Origin: Bradyrhizobiaceae bacterium
GTDB taxonomy: Bacteria > Pseudomonadota > Alphaproteobacteria > Rhizobiales > Xanthobacteraceae
Direction of reading: 5' to 3'
Length of the DNA stretch: 64,000 nucleotides
Assembly: GCA_003963145.1 (NCBI GenBank)
Contig: RXJJ01000013.1
Span: forward strand, 25,058 to 89,057
The notes beneath the pieces were generated by a model, which searched no databases, had not been told where the DNA came from, and saw only the letters and a list, made by a program, of their open reading frames with translations. The translations under genes were made by a program, and so were the position numbers. Below are positions 9,351 to 19,178 of this stretch, piece after piece; within the stretch, counting starts at the first letter, position 1, and the number at the start of each line of letters is the position of its first letter.

Positions 9351-11153
9351 ATGGCCGTCGCCGTCAATCCCGTTTATCCGGTTATCGCCGCACAGGGCGC
9401 GTCGACGGATATCACGCTGCAGCCCGGCACGGTGATCGATGCGCGCGTGCTGAAGGTTCTGGCCAACGATTTCGTCCGCATCGCAGTCTCCAATCTTGCC
9501 ATTGAAGTGATGTCGGAGGTGCCGCTGCAGGCCGGGCAGGCGCTGCAGCTCGCTGTGTCGCAGACGCCGGATGGCGTACGCCTTCAGATCGTTCCGCAAG
9601 GCGCAGCCGTTGCCTCGCCAGAGGCGCCGGCGACAATCGTCACGACAGGCACGAGCGGAGGATCGCAGGCACAGTCTGCTGTCTCGTCGGCATCCGTATC
9701 GTCCGCCGATGCTTCTGTCGATTCGGCGCGCGTCGTTCGTCAGTTGACCCCCGTCGAGGCGCTCGCGGTTTCGGCCGCGCTGCAGAGCGCCGCTGCGAAG
9801 CAGGGCAGCCTGTCGCCCTTGTTCGCCAATCTCGGAGCGGCAGTGTCATCGGGCGCGCTGCCCGCATCCGTGCAGCAGGCCGCGCAGCAGCTTCTGTCGA
9901 TGAGGACAACGCTCGATCCCTCGCTTGGCGGCGAGGACGTCAGGGCCGCATTCGAGACATCGGGTCTGTTTTTCGAGCGAACCCAAAGCACGCAGGGCAT
10001 GGCTTCCGCATCGCAGTCGGCCGCGCCCGATATGAAGGCCGCGTTGATCGTGTTGCGGCAGGCGTTGTCCTCGTCACTTCGCGAGGTGCCGTCTCCCCAA
10101 ACAGCGGCCGGCAATGCAGCCAGTGCCGCATCCGGCGAGACGGTGGTGACTGACGATCACATTCAGTCCCCGGCGGGGACCTTCGCCCAGCAGGGGCAGG
10201 CGCGTGTGCAGGCCGATCTGGCTTCGCCGCTCGCGCCGCCGATGGCGCCCGAAATCGAGATGGATGAGATCCTGCTTCCCCAGGCCGTGCTGCCGGTGGC
10301 CGAGGATATCGACGACGCCGGCATGATCTGGCGTGATGTGACGCCATTTTCCGCCAATGCTGCGCGCGCCGTCAATTCGGGCGATATTTTCAGCGCGCTT
10401 GCGGGAAAAATGTCAGGCGCGCCGGCGTTCGACGATGTTTTGCAATCGTTTCCGAAGGGCGTGCAGGACGCAGTCCGAACGCTTCTTGAAGCGGAGGCGG
10501 AGCCTGCAATGCAGCGATCCGCACAGCCCTCCGGAGTCAAGGGCGAAGCTGGCGGCCCGCTCGCGCTTGACGACGTGCCGCCGCCGCCATTTCGCGGCGC
10601 GGCCCCCTCTGCGCAGCACGTTGCATCGCCTTCGCTTGCCCCCGATGCGTCGCCGGATGAGACCGTGCGCCAGATCCAGGCCGATACTGACGCAGCGCTT
10701 GCACGGCAGACACTGCTCCAGATCGCCTCGCTGCCCGACCGCGCCGATCTGGCGGGCGCGCGCACGGACCTCAATACTCCGCGCTGGAATTTTGAAATTC
10801 CCTTCGCCACGCCGCTGGGGACCGCTATGGCGCAGTTCGAAATCTCCCGCGACGGCGGCAAGGACAAGGATAGCGCGGCTTCCGCGAACAAGGTCTGGCG
10901 CGCGCGCTTCTCGCTGAATGTCGAACCAGCGGGGCCTGTCCACGCGCTGGTGTCGCTCAGCAGCGAGAAGACATCGGTGCGGATGTGGGCCGAGCGCGCC
11001 TCGACCGCGCAGCAGCTGCGCGCGGGCAAACTTGAACTGACCCGGGCGCTGCGCGAAGCGGAACTCGACCCCGGCGACATCGTGATCGCCGAGGGGCAGG
11101 GACCGTCATCCGCCGCTCCGCCACGCGGCCATTTTCTGGATCGCGCGCTATGA
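9351..11153 (+). CDS. FliK-like (flagellar hook-length control) C-terminal domain protein
   Basis: This 600-residue protein has an N-terminal beta-rich segment (VIDARVLKVLANDFVRIAVSNL), a long low-complexity Ala/Pro/Ser/Gln middle, and a C-terminal globular domain from about residue 490. That end (RARFSLNVEPAGPVHALVSL, KTSVRMWAERASTAQQLR, LREAELDPGDIVI) has the FliK C-terminal pattern, which switches type III export specificity by contacting FlhB. The next gene encodes an isolated FlhB C-tail homologue, and the two overlap by four bases, which supports the call. There are no other flagellar genes around it, so it may act in a non-canonical role. Confidence 0.7.
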   Translation: MAVAVNPVYPVIAAQGASTDITLQPGTVIDARVLKVLANDFVRIAVSNLAIEVMSEVPLQAGQALQLAVSQTPDGVRLQIVPQGAAVASPEAPATIVTTGTSGGSQAQSAVSSASVSSADASVDSARVVRQLTPVEALAVSAALQSAAAKQGSLSPLFANLGAAVSSGALPASVQQAAQQLLSMRTTLDPSLGGEDVRAAFETSGLFFERTQSTQGMASASQSAAPDMKAALIVLRQALSSSLREVPSPQTAAGNAASAASGETVVTDDHIQSPAGTFAQQGQARVQADLASPLAPPMAPEIEMDEILLPQAVLPVAEDIDDAGMIWRDVTPFSANAARAVNSGDIFSALAGKMSGAPAFDDVLQSFPKGVQDAVRTLLEAEAEPAMQRSAQPSGVKGEAGGPLALDDVPPPPFRGAAPSAQHVASPSLAPDASPDETVRQIQADTDAALARQTLLQIASLPDRADLAGARTDLNTPRWNFEIPFATPLGTAMAQFEISRDGGKDKDSAASANKVWRARFSLNVEPAGPVHALVSLSSEKTSVRMWAERASTAQQLRAGKLELTRALREAELDPGDIVIAEGQGPSSAAPPRGHFLDRAL

Positions 11154-11422
11154 CCACGACGCCTGTCCAGAATACGCTCGCGGTCGCGCTGCACTACGAC
11201 AAGAAGGACGGCGCGCCGCGCGTTGTCGCCAAGGGCCGGGGCGCAGTTGGCGAGAAGATTATCGAGGTCGCGAAACAGCACGACGTTCCGATCCAGGAAA
11301 ACGAAGTGCTCGCGGGCGCGCTGTCGAACGTCGAACTCGGAGACGAAATTCCGGCCGAACTCTACAAGGCCGTCGCCGAGGTTCTGATCTTTGTCATGAA
11401 GCTGACCGGACGGCTCCGCTGA
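11150..11422 (+). CDS. FlhB/YscU C-terminal cytoplasmic domain-like protein (stand-alone)
   Basis: The 90-residue protein aligns with the cytoplasmic tail of FlhB just after its autocleavage site: AVALHYDKKDGAPRVVAKG, VGEKIIEVAKQHDVPIQEN, LAGAL, and IPAELYKAVAEVL. It lacks the four membrane helices and lacks the NPTH cleavage motif; QNTLAVAL is in its place. Such free tails (FlhX/YlqH type) are known next to FliK-like genes in other bacteria and can partly replace the cleaved FlhB tail. Its ATG overlaps the FliK-like stop (ATGA), so the pair is co-translated. How the pair acts here is unknown. Confidence 0.82.
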   Translation: MTTTPVQNTLAVALHYDKKDGAPRVVAKGRGAVGEKIIEVAKQHDVPIQENEVLAGALSNVELGDEIPAELYKAVAEVLIFVMKLTGRLR

Positions 11423-11444
11423 AATCGCCTGCTACTGCAAATCG

Positions 11445-11690
11445 CTAACGCCGCACACAATGTCCGCGCGAGCCGCGCACATACCCTGTGGGACATGTGC
11501 GAATCAACGGCACCATGACGGTGCCGTCACGGCGGCAAATACCCGTCGAAGTGCGGTGAAATCCGACACCGCACCCGCCATGAACATGGACGATATTGTT
11601 CGCGGATATTCCTGACGGCGCGAACGGCATTGACCGCGCGGGTAAAATCATAATCGCGACAGACAACGCAATGGCGGCAATTGCCTTCAT
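11445..11690 (-). CDS. Small secreted GCG-motif cysteine-rich protein
   Basis: The predicted product has 81 residues: a signal peptide (MKAIAAIALSVAIMILPARS) and a mature part with HGGCGVGFHRTSTGICRRDG and a second CPTGYVRGSRGHCVRR unit. The glycine-cysteine-glycine motif followed by basic residues and paired cysteines is typical of short periplasmic GCG_CRPN-type proteins of the Bradyrhizobium group, whose function is unknown. The ATG at 11690 has GGAAGGGA upstream; longer in-frame extensions lack a signal peptide start. It is convergent with the FlhB-like gene, with 22 bases between stops. Confidence 0.7.
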   Translation of the reverse strand: MKAIAAIALSVAIMILPARSMPFAPSGISANNIVHVHGGCGVGFHRTSTGICRRDGTVMVPLIRTCPTGYVRGSRGHCVRR

Positions 11691-11924
11691 GAATGTCCCT
11701 TCCCAAATCGATCGTACACGATCACGTATTTGCATTGCGACTGGATGACGCTTTCTCACAGTCGCGGTGGAACCATGCAACATCTAATGCGTTGCGATGA
11801 CGCTCGACATGAAAATGTGCGGCGCGGTGATCGAGAGTTCGGATGACGCTTTCATAGTTCAGCTTGCATTCATTTGGCATAAACGAAAATTCGGAGCGCG
11901 ATATTGAATCCGGGAGAGGGTGAC

Positions 11925-12224
11925 ATGGAATACCAGAACATGGAACGACGGCACTTCCTGAGGATTGCATTCGGCTTTGCGGCGGGTGCGGTCGTCATGG
12001 CCTCGGCTGCGAAGGTCGCGGAAGCGGCGCCGATTGCACCGCAATCGTTGCCGCCACTGGATACCGCACCGCAGGCCGCGCTCGCAACGCAGGACGATCT
12101 CGACAAGGCCCATGTCGAGCAGGTGCGCTGGCGCTGGCACTGGGGTCACCGGCGTCACTGGCGTTGGCATCGCCGTCATTACCGTCGTCATCATCGGCGT
12201 TATCGCCGCCGCTGGCACTGGTAA
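11925..12224 (+). CDS. Tat-exported small Arg/His/Trp-rich protein
   Basis: The 99-residue protein starts with a twin-arginine signal: MERRHFLRIAFGFAAG followed by a hydrophobic stretch and an AEAAP cleavage region. After a short linker (APQAALATQDDLDKAHVEQ) the C-terminus is almost only Arg, His and Trp (RWRWHWGHRRHWRWH...). The His-rich tail could bind metal ions. GGGAGAGGG upstream supports the ATG at 11925. The reading frame continues past the TAA with 16 more sense codons (encoding SWHTSRYGKVCTRNRY) to a TGA at 12273-12275, so the stop may truncate a longer ancestral protein. A terminator hairpin follows. Confidence 0.65.
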   Translation: MEYQNMERRHFLRIAFGFAAGAVVMASAAKVAEAAPIAPQSLPPLDTAPQAALATQDDLDKAHVEQVRWRWHWGHRRHWRWHRRHYRRHHRRYRRRWHW

Positions 12225-12280
12225 AGCTGGCACACCAGCCGTTACGGCAAGGTCTGCACGCGCAATCGCTACTGAAAAAG

Positions 12281-12308
12281 GGGCGGGAAAAATCCTGCCC
12301 TTTCTTTT
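12281..12308 (+). terminator. Rho-independent terminator after the Tat-exported protein gene
   Basis: GGGCGGGA (12281-12288) pairs with TCCTGCCC (12293-12300), with one G-U pair and a 4-base loop. TTTCTTTT follows. It lies 57 bases after the TAA of the upstream gene and only 6 bases after the downstream in-frame TGA, a spacing that would suit the longer form of the protein. Confidence 0.8.
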
Positions 12309-12424
12309 AGCGTCGGCAAATTTTCATCGCGGCACGGCGCGTCAAATTCGTTTCAAACCGCGAACAATTTTCTGTTTCACGCGTTGGTCCGGCACGTTCC
12401 ATTTGAGAATTTGCAGGAGACATC

Positions 12425-12625
12425 ATGGCATTTCGTCGCGGAGGCTTCGCCCTCACACCCCCGTCCATTGTGGTGTTCATGATTTCGCTCGTCCTGGCGG
12501 CGATCGCGCTTCTTGTGCATTATGCCGGTATGCGAATTCCGATCGTCAGTGCCGCGCACATGTTCGATCTGCTGGCCATCGGCTATATCGTGCTGATGGT
12601 CGGCGTCCTGTTCAGGGGCGTTTAG
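12425..12625 (+). CDS. Small two-helix membrane protein
   Basis: The 66-residue protein has two clear transmembrane segments, at about 14-32 (IVVFMISLVLAAIALLV) and 45-64 (MFDLLAIGYIVLMVGVLF), with a short basic N-terminus (MAFRRGG). GCAGGAGACATC precedes the ATG, a good ribosome-binding site. I do not recognise a named family. It sits alone between the Tat-protein terminator and a convergent secreted-protein gene. Confidence 0.7.
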   Translation: MAFRRGGFALTPPSIVVFMISLVLAAIALLVHYAGMRIPIVSAAHMFDLLAIGYIVLMVGVLFRGV

Positions 12626-12633
12626 CGCGGAAG

Positions 12634-13500
12634 CTACAGCTTCGGAGCATTACTGGTGGAATTGCGGCTGGCGTCGTTCTTTTGCGCTGCCAGTGCCTCA
12701 CTGTCGATTTTCGCGGCGCTTGTGGCGAGCTTGAAGTCGATCACCGTAAAGACGGCCTTGCCGACACGGTCCGGAGACGTTCCCGGTGACAGGCCGACCG
12801 CGACGAGGCCATCGCAGTTCGTTTCCGTGGTGGCGGCATTCAACTGATCGAGGCTTCTGTCAGTCAGCGCCTGCGCGCGCTTGAGCATGGCGACGCAGCT
12901 GCCGTGACCGTTGGCATCGTTCAGCGCGACGGCGGCTCTCGGCGCGATTGGCGCATTCAGCGCATCAGCGGCATTCGCGGGCGTGTATTTCTGTTTCACC
13001 GAGACGAGTTTGCCGCCCTTGTAGAAGAAATAAATTACGCCATCGCCGATCAGCGTTGGCGTGCCGTATTTGTCGATCACGCGCTGGATCATTTCGGCTT
13101 TGGTCGGCTGCTGGCCGCCCAGGAACCCGAGGTCGCGCGAGATGAAATAGGCAAGGTTGCCGCTGGCGGGACTGGAAAATGCGGCCGATAGCGATTCGGC
13201 GGCGTGATCGGGAGCGGCCGGCCGATCGAGCCGCATGACGCTTACATAGGTGATGTTGCTGCTGCCGAATTTCTGCTGCGTTGCCTGTGGCGCAACGCCG
13301 AGTTCCCGGGCGTGGGACTCGAAGATCGAGCCGGCCTTGCTGGCGTCGATATTGCTGGACAATCCGAGAATGTCGGGCTGCAGCTTGCCGGAAAACGCGC
13401 TGTCCGGCGTGCGTGGCTTGATCTCATAGGCCGGGCTCGCTGAGGTCAGGACCACAGAGGCGAGAACAACCACAGCCATCGCCAACGCGCGTTTCAACAT
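12634..13500 (-). CDS. Secreted hypothetical protein
   Basis: A 288-residue protein with an N-terminal signal peptide (MLKRALAMAVVVLASVVLTSASPAYE). The mature part contains LDRPAAPDHAAESLSAAF, a KYGTPTLIGDGVIYFFYKGGKLV segment that looks like a small beta-domain, and a cysteine pair (GSCVAMLK and ETNCDGL) that may form a disulfide. I do not recognise the family. Codon use and strand-specific GC pattern are like those of its neighbours. It is divergent from the PEP-mutase-like gene across 153 bases. Confidence 0.7.
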   Translation of the reverse strand: MLKRALAMAVVVLASVVLTSASPAYEIKPRTPDSAFSGKLQPDILGLSSNIDASKAGSIFESHARELGVAPQATQQKFGSSNITYVSVMRLDRPAAPDHAAESLSAAFSSPASGNLAYFISRDLGFLGGQQPTKAEMIQRVIDKYGTPTLIGDGVIYFFYKGGKLVSVKQKYTPANAADALNAPIAPRAAVALNDANGHGSCVAMLKRAQALTDRSLDQLNAATTETNCDGLVAVGLSPGTSPDRVGKAVFTVIDFKLATSAAKIDSEALAAQKNDASRNSTSNAPKL

Positions 13501-13653
13501 GAATCACCTGTTCGAACGGTGTGAAATCGACAAAGAAACCCGGCGGATTACGCCGAATTTCAGAGGGCGATGTCAACAGCGCAATAGTCATGTTATCGGT
13601 GAACCTGCAAGGCGCTATCGGACACAAAGCGCCGCTGACAAAGGGGAGACGAC

Positions 13654-14496
13654 ATGGCGGTATCCACCGAGCAAAAGCGCGCGCAATTTCGCAGCCTTCA
13701 TCAAAGCGGCTGTTTCGTATTGCCCAATCCGTGGGACGCGGGCACTGCGAAGATGCTTGCGGGCATGGGCTACAAGGCTCTCGCTTCGACCAGTTCGGGC
13801 TTTGCGTGGTCGAACGGCAAGCCGGATAGCGCGGTGAGCTGCGAGGATGTGCTGGCGCATCTGACCGCGCTGTGCGCGGCGACCGATCTGCCCGTCAACG
13901 CCGATTTCGAGGCGGGCTATTCCGGCACCGCGCAGGGCGTCGGCGCCAATGTGCGGCGCGCTGTCGCGACCGGCGTCGCGGGCGTTTCGATCGAGGACGC
14001 GACCGGCGATCCTGCCGCACCCTTGTTCGATGTCGATGTTGCAGTGGAACGTATCAGGGCGGCGCGCGCAGCCATCGACGCGACCGGCGAGAATGTCATG
14101 CTGATCGGGCGCTGCGAGGGGTTCCTGCTCGGTGAAACCGATATCGGCAAGGTCATCGCGCGGCTCGCCGCCTATTCGGAGGCGGGCGCCGACTGTCTCT
14201 ATCCGCCGGGCGTGAAAACCAGGGAACATATCGAGTTAGTGGTGAAGGCGCTGGCGCCAAAGCCCGTCAACATCCTGATGGGTGCGCCGGGGATGAGCGT
14301 GTCCGAGCTTGCGGCGCTTGGCGTGCGGCGGATCAGCGTCGGCGGCGCGATGGCGCGGACCGCGTGGACGGCGTTCCTGCGCGCCTCGAAGGATATCATC
14401 GAGAACGGCTCATTCGCGCAGTTCGGCCATGCGATCAGCTATGCCGAACTCAACGGCATGTTCGCTGCGATGGCAAAAGAGGAACCCCGGCCCTGA
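13654..14496 (+). CDS. Isocitrate lyase/PEP mutase superfamily enzyme
   Basis: The 280-residue protein is a TIM-barrel member of the 2-methylisocitrate lyase / phosphoenolpyruvate mutase superfamily. It has FVLPNPWDAGTAKMLAGMGYKALASTSSGFAW, NADFEAGYSG (metal-binding acidic residues), VAGVSIEDATG, IGRCEGFL, and the GADCLYPPGV segment. The classical lyase KKCGH loop is absent; GRCEGF occupies its place. That is typical of the large uncharacterised oxaloacetate hydrolase/phosphonomutase-like branch, so the substrate is open. GGGGAG precedes the ATG. The stop lies inside a strong hairpin. Confidence 0.85.
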   Translation: MAVSTEQKRAQFRSLHQSGCFVLPNPWDAGTAKMLAGMGYKALASTSSGFAWSNGKPDSAVSCEDVLAHLTALCAATDLPVNADFEAGYSGTAQGVGANVRRAVATGVAGVSIEDATGDPAAPLFDVDVAVERIRAARAAIDATGENVMLIGRCEGFLLGETDIGKVIARLAAYSEAGADCLYPPGVKTREHIELVVKALAPKPVNILMGAPGMSVSELAALGVRRISVGGAMARTAWTAFLRASKDIIENGSFAQFGHAISYAELNGMFAAMAKEEPRP

Positions 14497-14513
14497 TCTC
14501 TCAGGGCCGGGGT
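14484..14513. terminator. 13-bp perfect hairpin overlapping the stop codon
   Basis: ACCCCGGCCCTGA (14484-14496) is perfectly complementary to TCAGGGCCGGGGT (14501-14513) with a 4-base TCTC loop. The left arm contains the last codons and TGA of the PEP-mutase-like gene. There is no T-run on either side, so it may act as an mRNA 3' stabilising structure or a Rho-assisted stop rather than a classical terminator. It faces the convergent membrane-protein gene. Confidence 0.6.
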
Positions 14514-14548
14514 GCCGGACTGGTGTGCAGGCAGATCGGCTATCTGAT

Positions 14549-14983
14549 TTACTTGCTGTCCGAACCGGTCTGAGCCGGGGCCGGGTTGCTGTTCACGCCG
14601 GCGTCGGCCGGGTTATTCGATCCGGACGAGGGCGTACCAGGCTGAGGAGCGGGCGCCGAGCCCGTGGTCTGTCCCGGGTTGGCGTTCGGATTTGCCGGCG
14701 ATACCGGGTTCGGCGACATGGTGTTGCCCGAGCCGTTCTGTGCCGTGGAACTTGTCGTCGCCGGCGGATTTTGCGCCGTGCTCGGTCCCGTGGACGAATT
14801 ATTCAGTCCATAGAACACGACGCCAAGAATGGCGATCACGGCAATGGCGAACAGCGCCATGCGTCCGCCACTGGCGGGACCTTCCGCAAGTTCCGGATCG
14901 GCCTGCAATTCATTATCGAGTGCCTGACGGCGGCGCAGATCTTCCGTGCGATTGAGATCGCTGGGATCGCGTTCATAAGCCAT
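14549..14983 (-). CDS. Single-pass membrane protein with Pro/Ser/Asn-rich tail
   Basis: The 144-residue protein has a charged cytoplasmic N-terminus (MAYERDPSDLNRTEDLRRRQ), one transmembrane helix at about 42-60 (MALFAIAVIAILGVVFYGL), and a low-complexity outer tail rich in Pro, Ser, Asn, Thr and Gly. No domain is recognised. AAGGAGG lies just before the ATG. A GGAAC-N16-GGTT element about 33 bases upstream fits an EcfG general-stress promoter, so the protein is probably made under stress. It is convergent with the PEP-mutase-like gene. Confidence 0.75.
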   Translation of the reverse strand: MAYERDPSDLNRTEDLRRRQALDNELQADPELAEGPASGGRMALFAIAVIAILGVVFYGLNNSSTGPSTAQNPPATTSSTAQNGSGNTMSPNPVSPANPNANPGQTTGSAPAPQPGTPSSGSNNPADAGVNSNPAPAQTGSDSK

Positions 14984-15015
14984 TGCATCCTCCTTTTTGG
15001 GTTTCGTCCGGTACT

Positions 15016-15040
15016 AACCAGAGGCGGATGCACGGGTTCC
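15016..15040 (-). promoter_or_regulatory. EcfG-type general-stress promoter
   Basis: On the minus strand GGAAC (15040-15036) is followed after 17 bases by GTT (15018-15016), preceded by G where the consensus has C. This fits the alphaproteobacterial EcfG/SigT pattern GGAAC-N16/17-cGTT. The -10 element lies about 33 bases before the ATG of the membrane-protein gene, leaving a short leader with AAGGAGG. Confidence 0.55.
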
Positions 15041-15105
15041 TGTGCTGCGGCGTTTTCGCCGCGCATCGGAACAGAACAGACACGGTTCCGCGGTCCAAAA
15101 TAGCC

Positions 15106-15136
15106 AAAATAAAAGGCGGCGCATTGCTGCGCCGCC
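15106..15136 (-). terminator. Rho-independent terminator of katG
   Basis: On the minus strand GGCGGCGCA pairs with TGCGCCGCC (plus-strand 15128-15136 and 15115-15123) around a GCAA loop. TTTTATTTT follows. It lies 27 bases beyond the katG stop. Confidence 0.85.
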
Positions 15137-15162
15137 GCCTTGGTTTGAGATTTCGGTAAAGC

Positions 15163-17536
<2,374 letters not shown>

Positions 17537-18448
17537 ATGGTTTCGCTCAAACAGCTCAAATATTTCGACGCGGTGGCGCGCGCCGGGCATTTCGGCGCGG
17601 CCGCCGAGCAATGCGCGATCAGCCAGCCTGCGCTGTCGATGCAAATTCAGGAACTTGAGAAATCGCTCGGCGTCCAGCTTCTCGAGCGGAGCCGTCGCGG
17701 GGTGATGCTGACAGAAAGCGGCCGTGCCATCGCCCAGCGTGCGGCGCGGGTGCTGGCCGATGTGCGTGATATTGCCGATGTGGCGCGGCGGCAAAACGAA
17801 GTGCTGACCGGGCCGCTGCATTTCGGCGTAATCCCCTCGGTCGCGCCTTATATCCTGCCCCAGCTTCTGCCGATGATGCGCGACGGATTCCCGGGTCTCG
17901 ACCTGCATATCCGTGAAACGCAGACCCAGTTTCTGACCCGTGAACTGCTTCATGGCCAGCTCGATCTGCTGTTGCTGGCCATGCCGGTCGAACATCCCGA
18001 GATCGAAACGCTGGCGTTGTTCGACGACAGGTTTCTGCTGGCGATGGCCTCATCGCACCGCATTTCCGGGCTTGCGCGCGCGACTGCAGATCTCCTCGAC
18101 AGCGACCGTCTCCTGCTGTTGGAAGAGGGACATTGTTTCCGCGATCAGGCGCTGGCGTTCTGCAGTCTGCAGAAGGTCGAGAACATCAACACGTTCGGCG
18201 CGTCGAGTCTGTCGACGCTGGTGCAGATGGTCGCCAACGGTCTTGGCCTGACTCTGCTGCCGGAACTCTGCGCGCCGCTTGAGACGCGGCGCAGCGATAT
18301 CCGTCTGATGCGGTTTGCAGATCCGCAGCCGAAGCGTACCATCGGCCTGGCTTGGCGCAGGACGTCGCCGCGTAAGGACAGGTTTGCGGAACTTGGTGCG
18401 ATGATTACCGCAGCGGCAACGCCGCGCGAAACGGCTGCGGTGGCGTGA
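17537..18448 (+). CDS. oxyR: OxyR, LysR-type peroxide-sensing regulator
   Basis: A 303-residue LysR-family protein. The helix-turn-helix is at about 3-62 (LKQLKYFDAVARAGHFGAAAEQCAISQPALS). The effector domain contains LLLLEEGHCFRDQALAFC, placing Cys200 and Cys209 exactly nine residues apart. This reproduces the peroxide-sensing Cys199/Cys208 pair of Escherichia coli OxyR with the same surrounding GHC-RDQA sequence. The extra Cys26 in the DNA-binding domain is not part of the switch. It is divergent from katG, its classical target. Family and function are secure; the regulon is inferred. Confidence 0.93.
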   Translation: MVSLKQLKYFDAVARAGHFGAAAEQCAISQPALSMQIQELEKSLGVQLLERSRRGVMLTESGRAIAQRAARVLADVRDIADVARRQNEVLTGPLHFGVIPSVAPYILPQLLPMMRDGFPGLDLHIRETQTQFLTRELLHGQLDLLLLAMPVEHPEIETLALFDDRFLLAMASSHRISGLARATADLLDSDRLLLLEEGHCFRDQALAFCSLQKVENINTFGASSLSTLVQMVANGLGLTLLPELCAPLETRRSDIRLMRFADPQPKRTIGLAWRRTSPRKDRFAELGAMITAAATPRETAAVA

Positions 18449-18482
18449 GAAGCCGCAACTCGCAAAACCTCCGGCGCAGTTT

Positions 18483-18581
18483 CTAGACCGCGCCTACCAT
18501 GGCCACGCCGAGGATGGCCAGAACGGCAAGAACGACCGCCGTGAGAAGGTTGTAGAAATCGTTTTGCTTCAAGGCCCGCAT
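18483..18581 (-). CDS. 32-residue small membrane protein
   Basis: A 33-codon frame on the minus strand encodes a basic/polar start (MRALKQNDFYNLLT) followed by one hydrophobic helix (AVVLAVLAILGVAMVGAV) and then TAG. GGGAG lies 9 bases before the ATG, and an EcfG-type promoter (18626-18650) lies about 45 bases upstream. A start site, promoter and clean amphipathic-then-hydrophobic design together make a real gene likely in spite of its size. The product would be a single-pass inner-membrane peptide of the general stress response. I do not recognise the family. It is convergent with oxyR. Confidence 0.7.
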   Translation of the reverse strand: MRALKQNDFYNLLTAVVLAVLAILGVAMVGAV

Positions 18582-18625
18582 TCGATGACTCCCGCATGTG
18601 GACATGGATGGAACATCACGAAGGC

Positions 18626-18650
18626 AACGCCGCGCACAAGCGCGCGTTCC
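18626..18650 (-). promoter_or_regulatory. EcfG-type general-stress promoter for the 32-residue protein
   Basis: On the minus strand GGAAC (18650-18646) is followed after 16 bases by CGTT (18629-18626), the full EcfG consensus. The spacing between GGAAC and GTT is 17 bases, identical to the candidate promoter at 15016-15040. The -35 element lies inside a perfect 15-bp palindrome, GCGTTCC-C-GGAACGC (18645-18659). Confidence 0.6.
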
Positions 18651-18788
18651 CGGAACGCTAGCACAGCCGCCGGACGCCGGGGAGGGCGGAATAGGAAACA
18701 GGCTTCAAATTCCACAACACCCGGCCATCCCCTATGGTCCGCGCCAACCGCCGCCCTGAGCGCGGATTCGATATTGGAGGGATACGAG

Positions 18789-18968
18789 GTGATTGTCGCT
18801 GCGCTTTATCGCGATGAGAATGATTGCGCCCTGGTGTGCTTTGGGACCACGACCGTGATGGTCCCGCGCTGGCGTTATGAGCACAACAAGTACTACAAGG
18901 TGCCGTTCGGCGAATTGCCGACCCGGGCCGAGTATGAGCGCCGCAATGCGCCGGGCGTGGCGGCGTAG
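18789..18968 (+). CDS. Small conserved-looking protein, GTG start
   Basis: A 59-residue protein (start GTG, then IVAALYRDENDCALVCFG, TTVMVPRWRYEHNKYYKVPF, GELPTRAEYERRNA). The GTG at 18789 is selected by GGAGGG 6 bases upstream. The longer frame from 18564 has a different composition and overlaps the small convergent gene. It looks like a compact soluble beta-rich protein with many aromatic and charged residues. I cannot name the family. It lies directly before tRNA-Arg. Confidence 0.6.
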   Translation: MIVAALYRDENDCALVCFGTTTVMVPRWRYEHNKYYKVPFGELPTRAEYERRNAPGVAA

Positions 18969-19041
18969 CTTCGATTTGCCGGCGTGATCGTGCCGCCTTT
19001 TTGTTTGATCGCGGCCTGAAATCGGCTATTCCAGCGCTGAC

Positions 19042-19118
19042 GCGCTCCTAGCTCAGCTGGATAGAGCATCGGATTTCGATTCCGAGGGTCGGGAGTTCGA
19101 ATCTCTCGGAGCGCGCCA
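19042..19118 (+). tRNA. tRNA-Arg (anticodon TCG)
   Basis: The 77-base cloverleaf has acceptor GCGCTCC (19042-19048) pairing with GGAGCGC (19108-19114), then G and an encoded CCA. The D arm is AGCTCAGCTGGATAGAGC, the anticodon stem TCGGA/TCCGA encloses TTTCGAT, and the T loop is GTTCGAATC. The anticodon TCG reads CGA arginine codons. Confidence 0.95.
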
Positions 19119-19178
19119 TTGTCTTCGCCACCCGTACTGGAACTGGGAAAACGGCGGCCAGCGCAGCTGGCGCTGCGT

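Noticed and set aside
19042..19118. tRNA-Arg as an integration site for a genomic island
   Set aside because: There is no integrase, no direct repeat of the tRNA 3' end, and neighbours on both sides look native.
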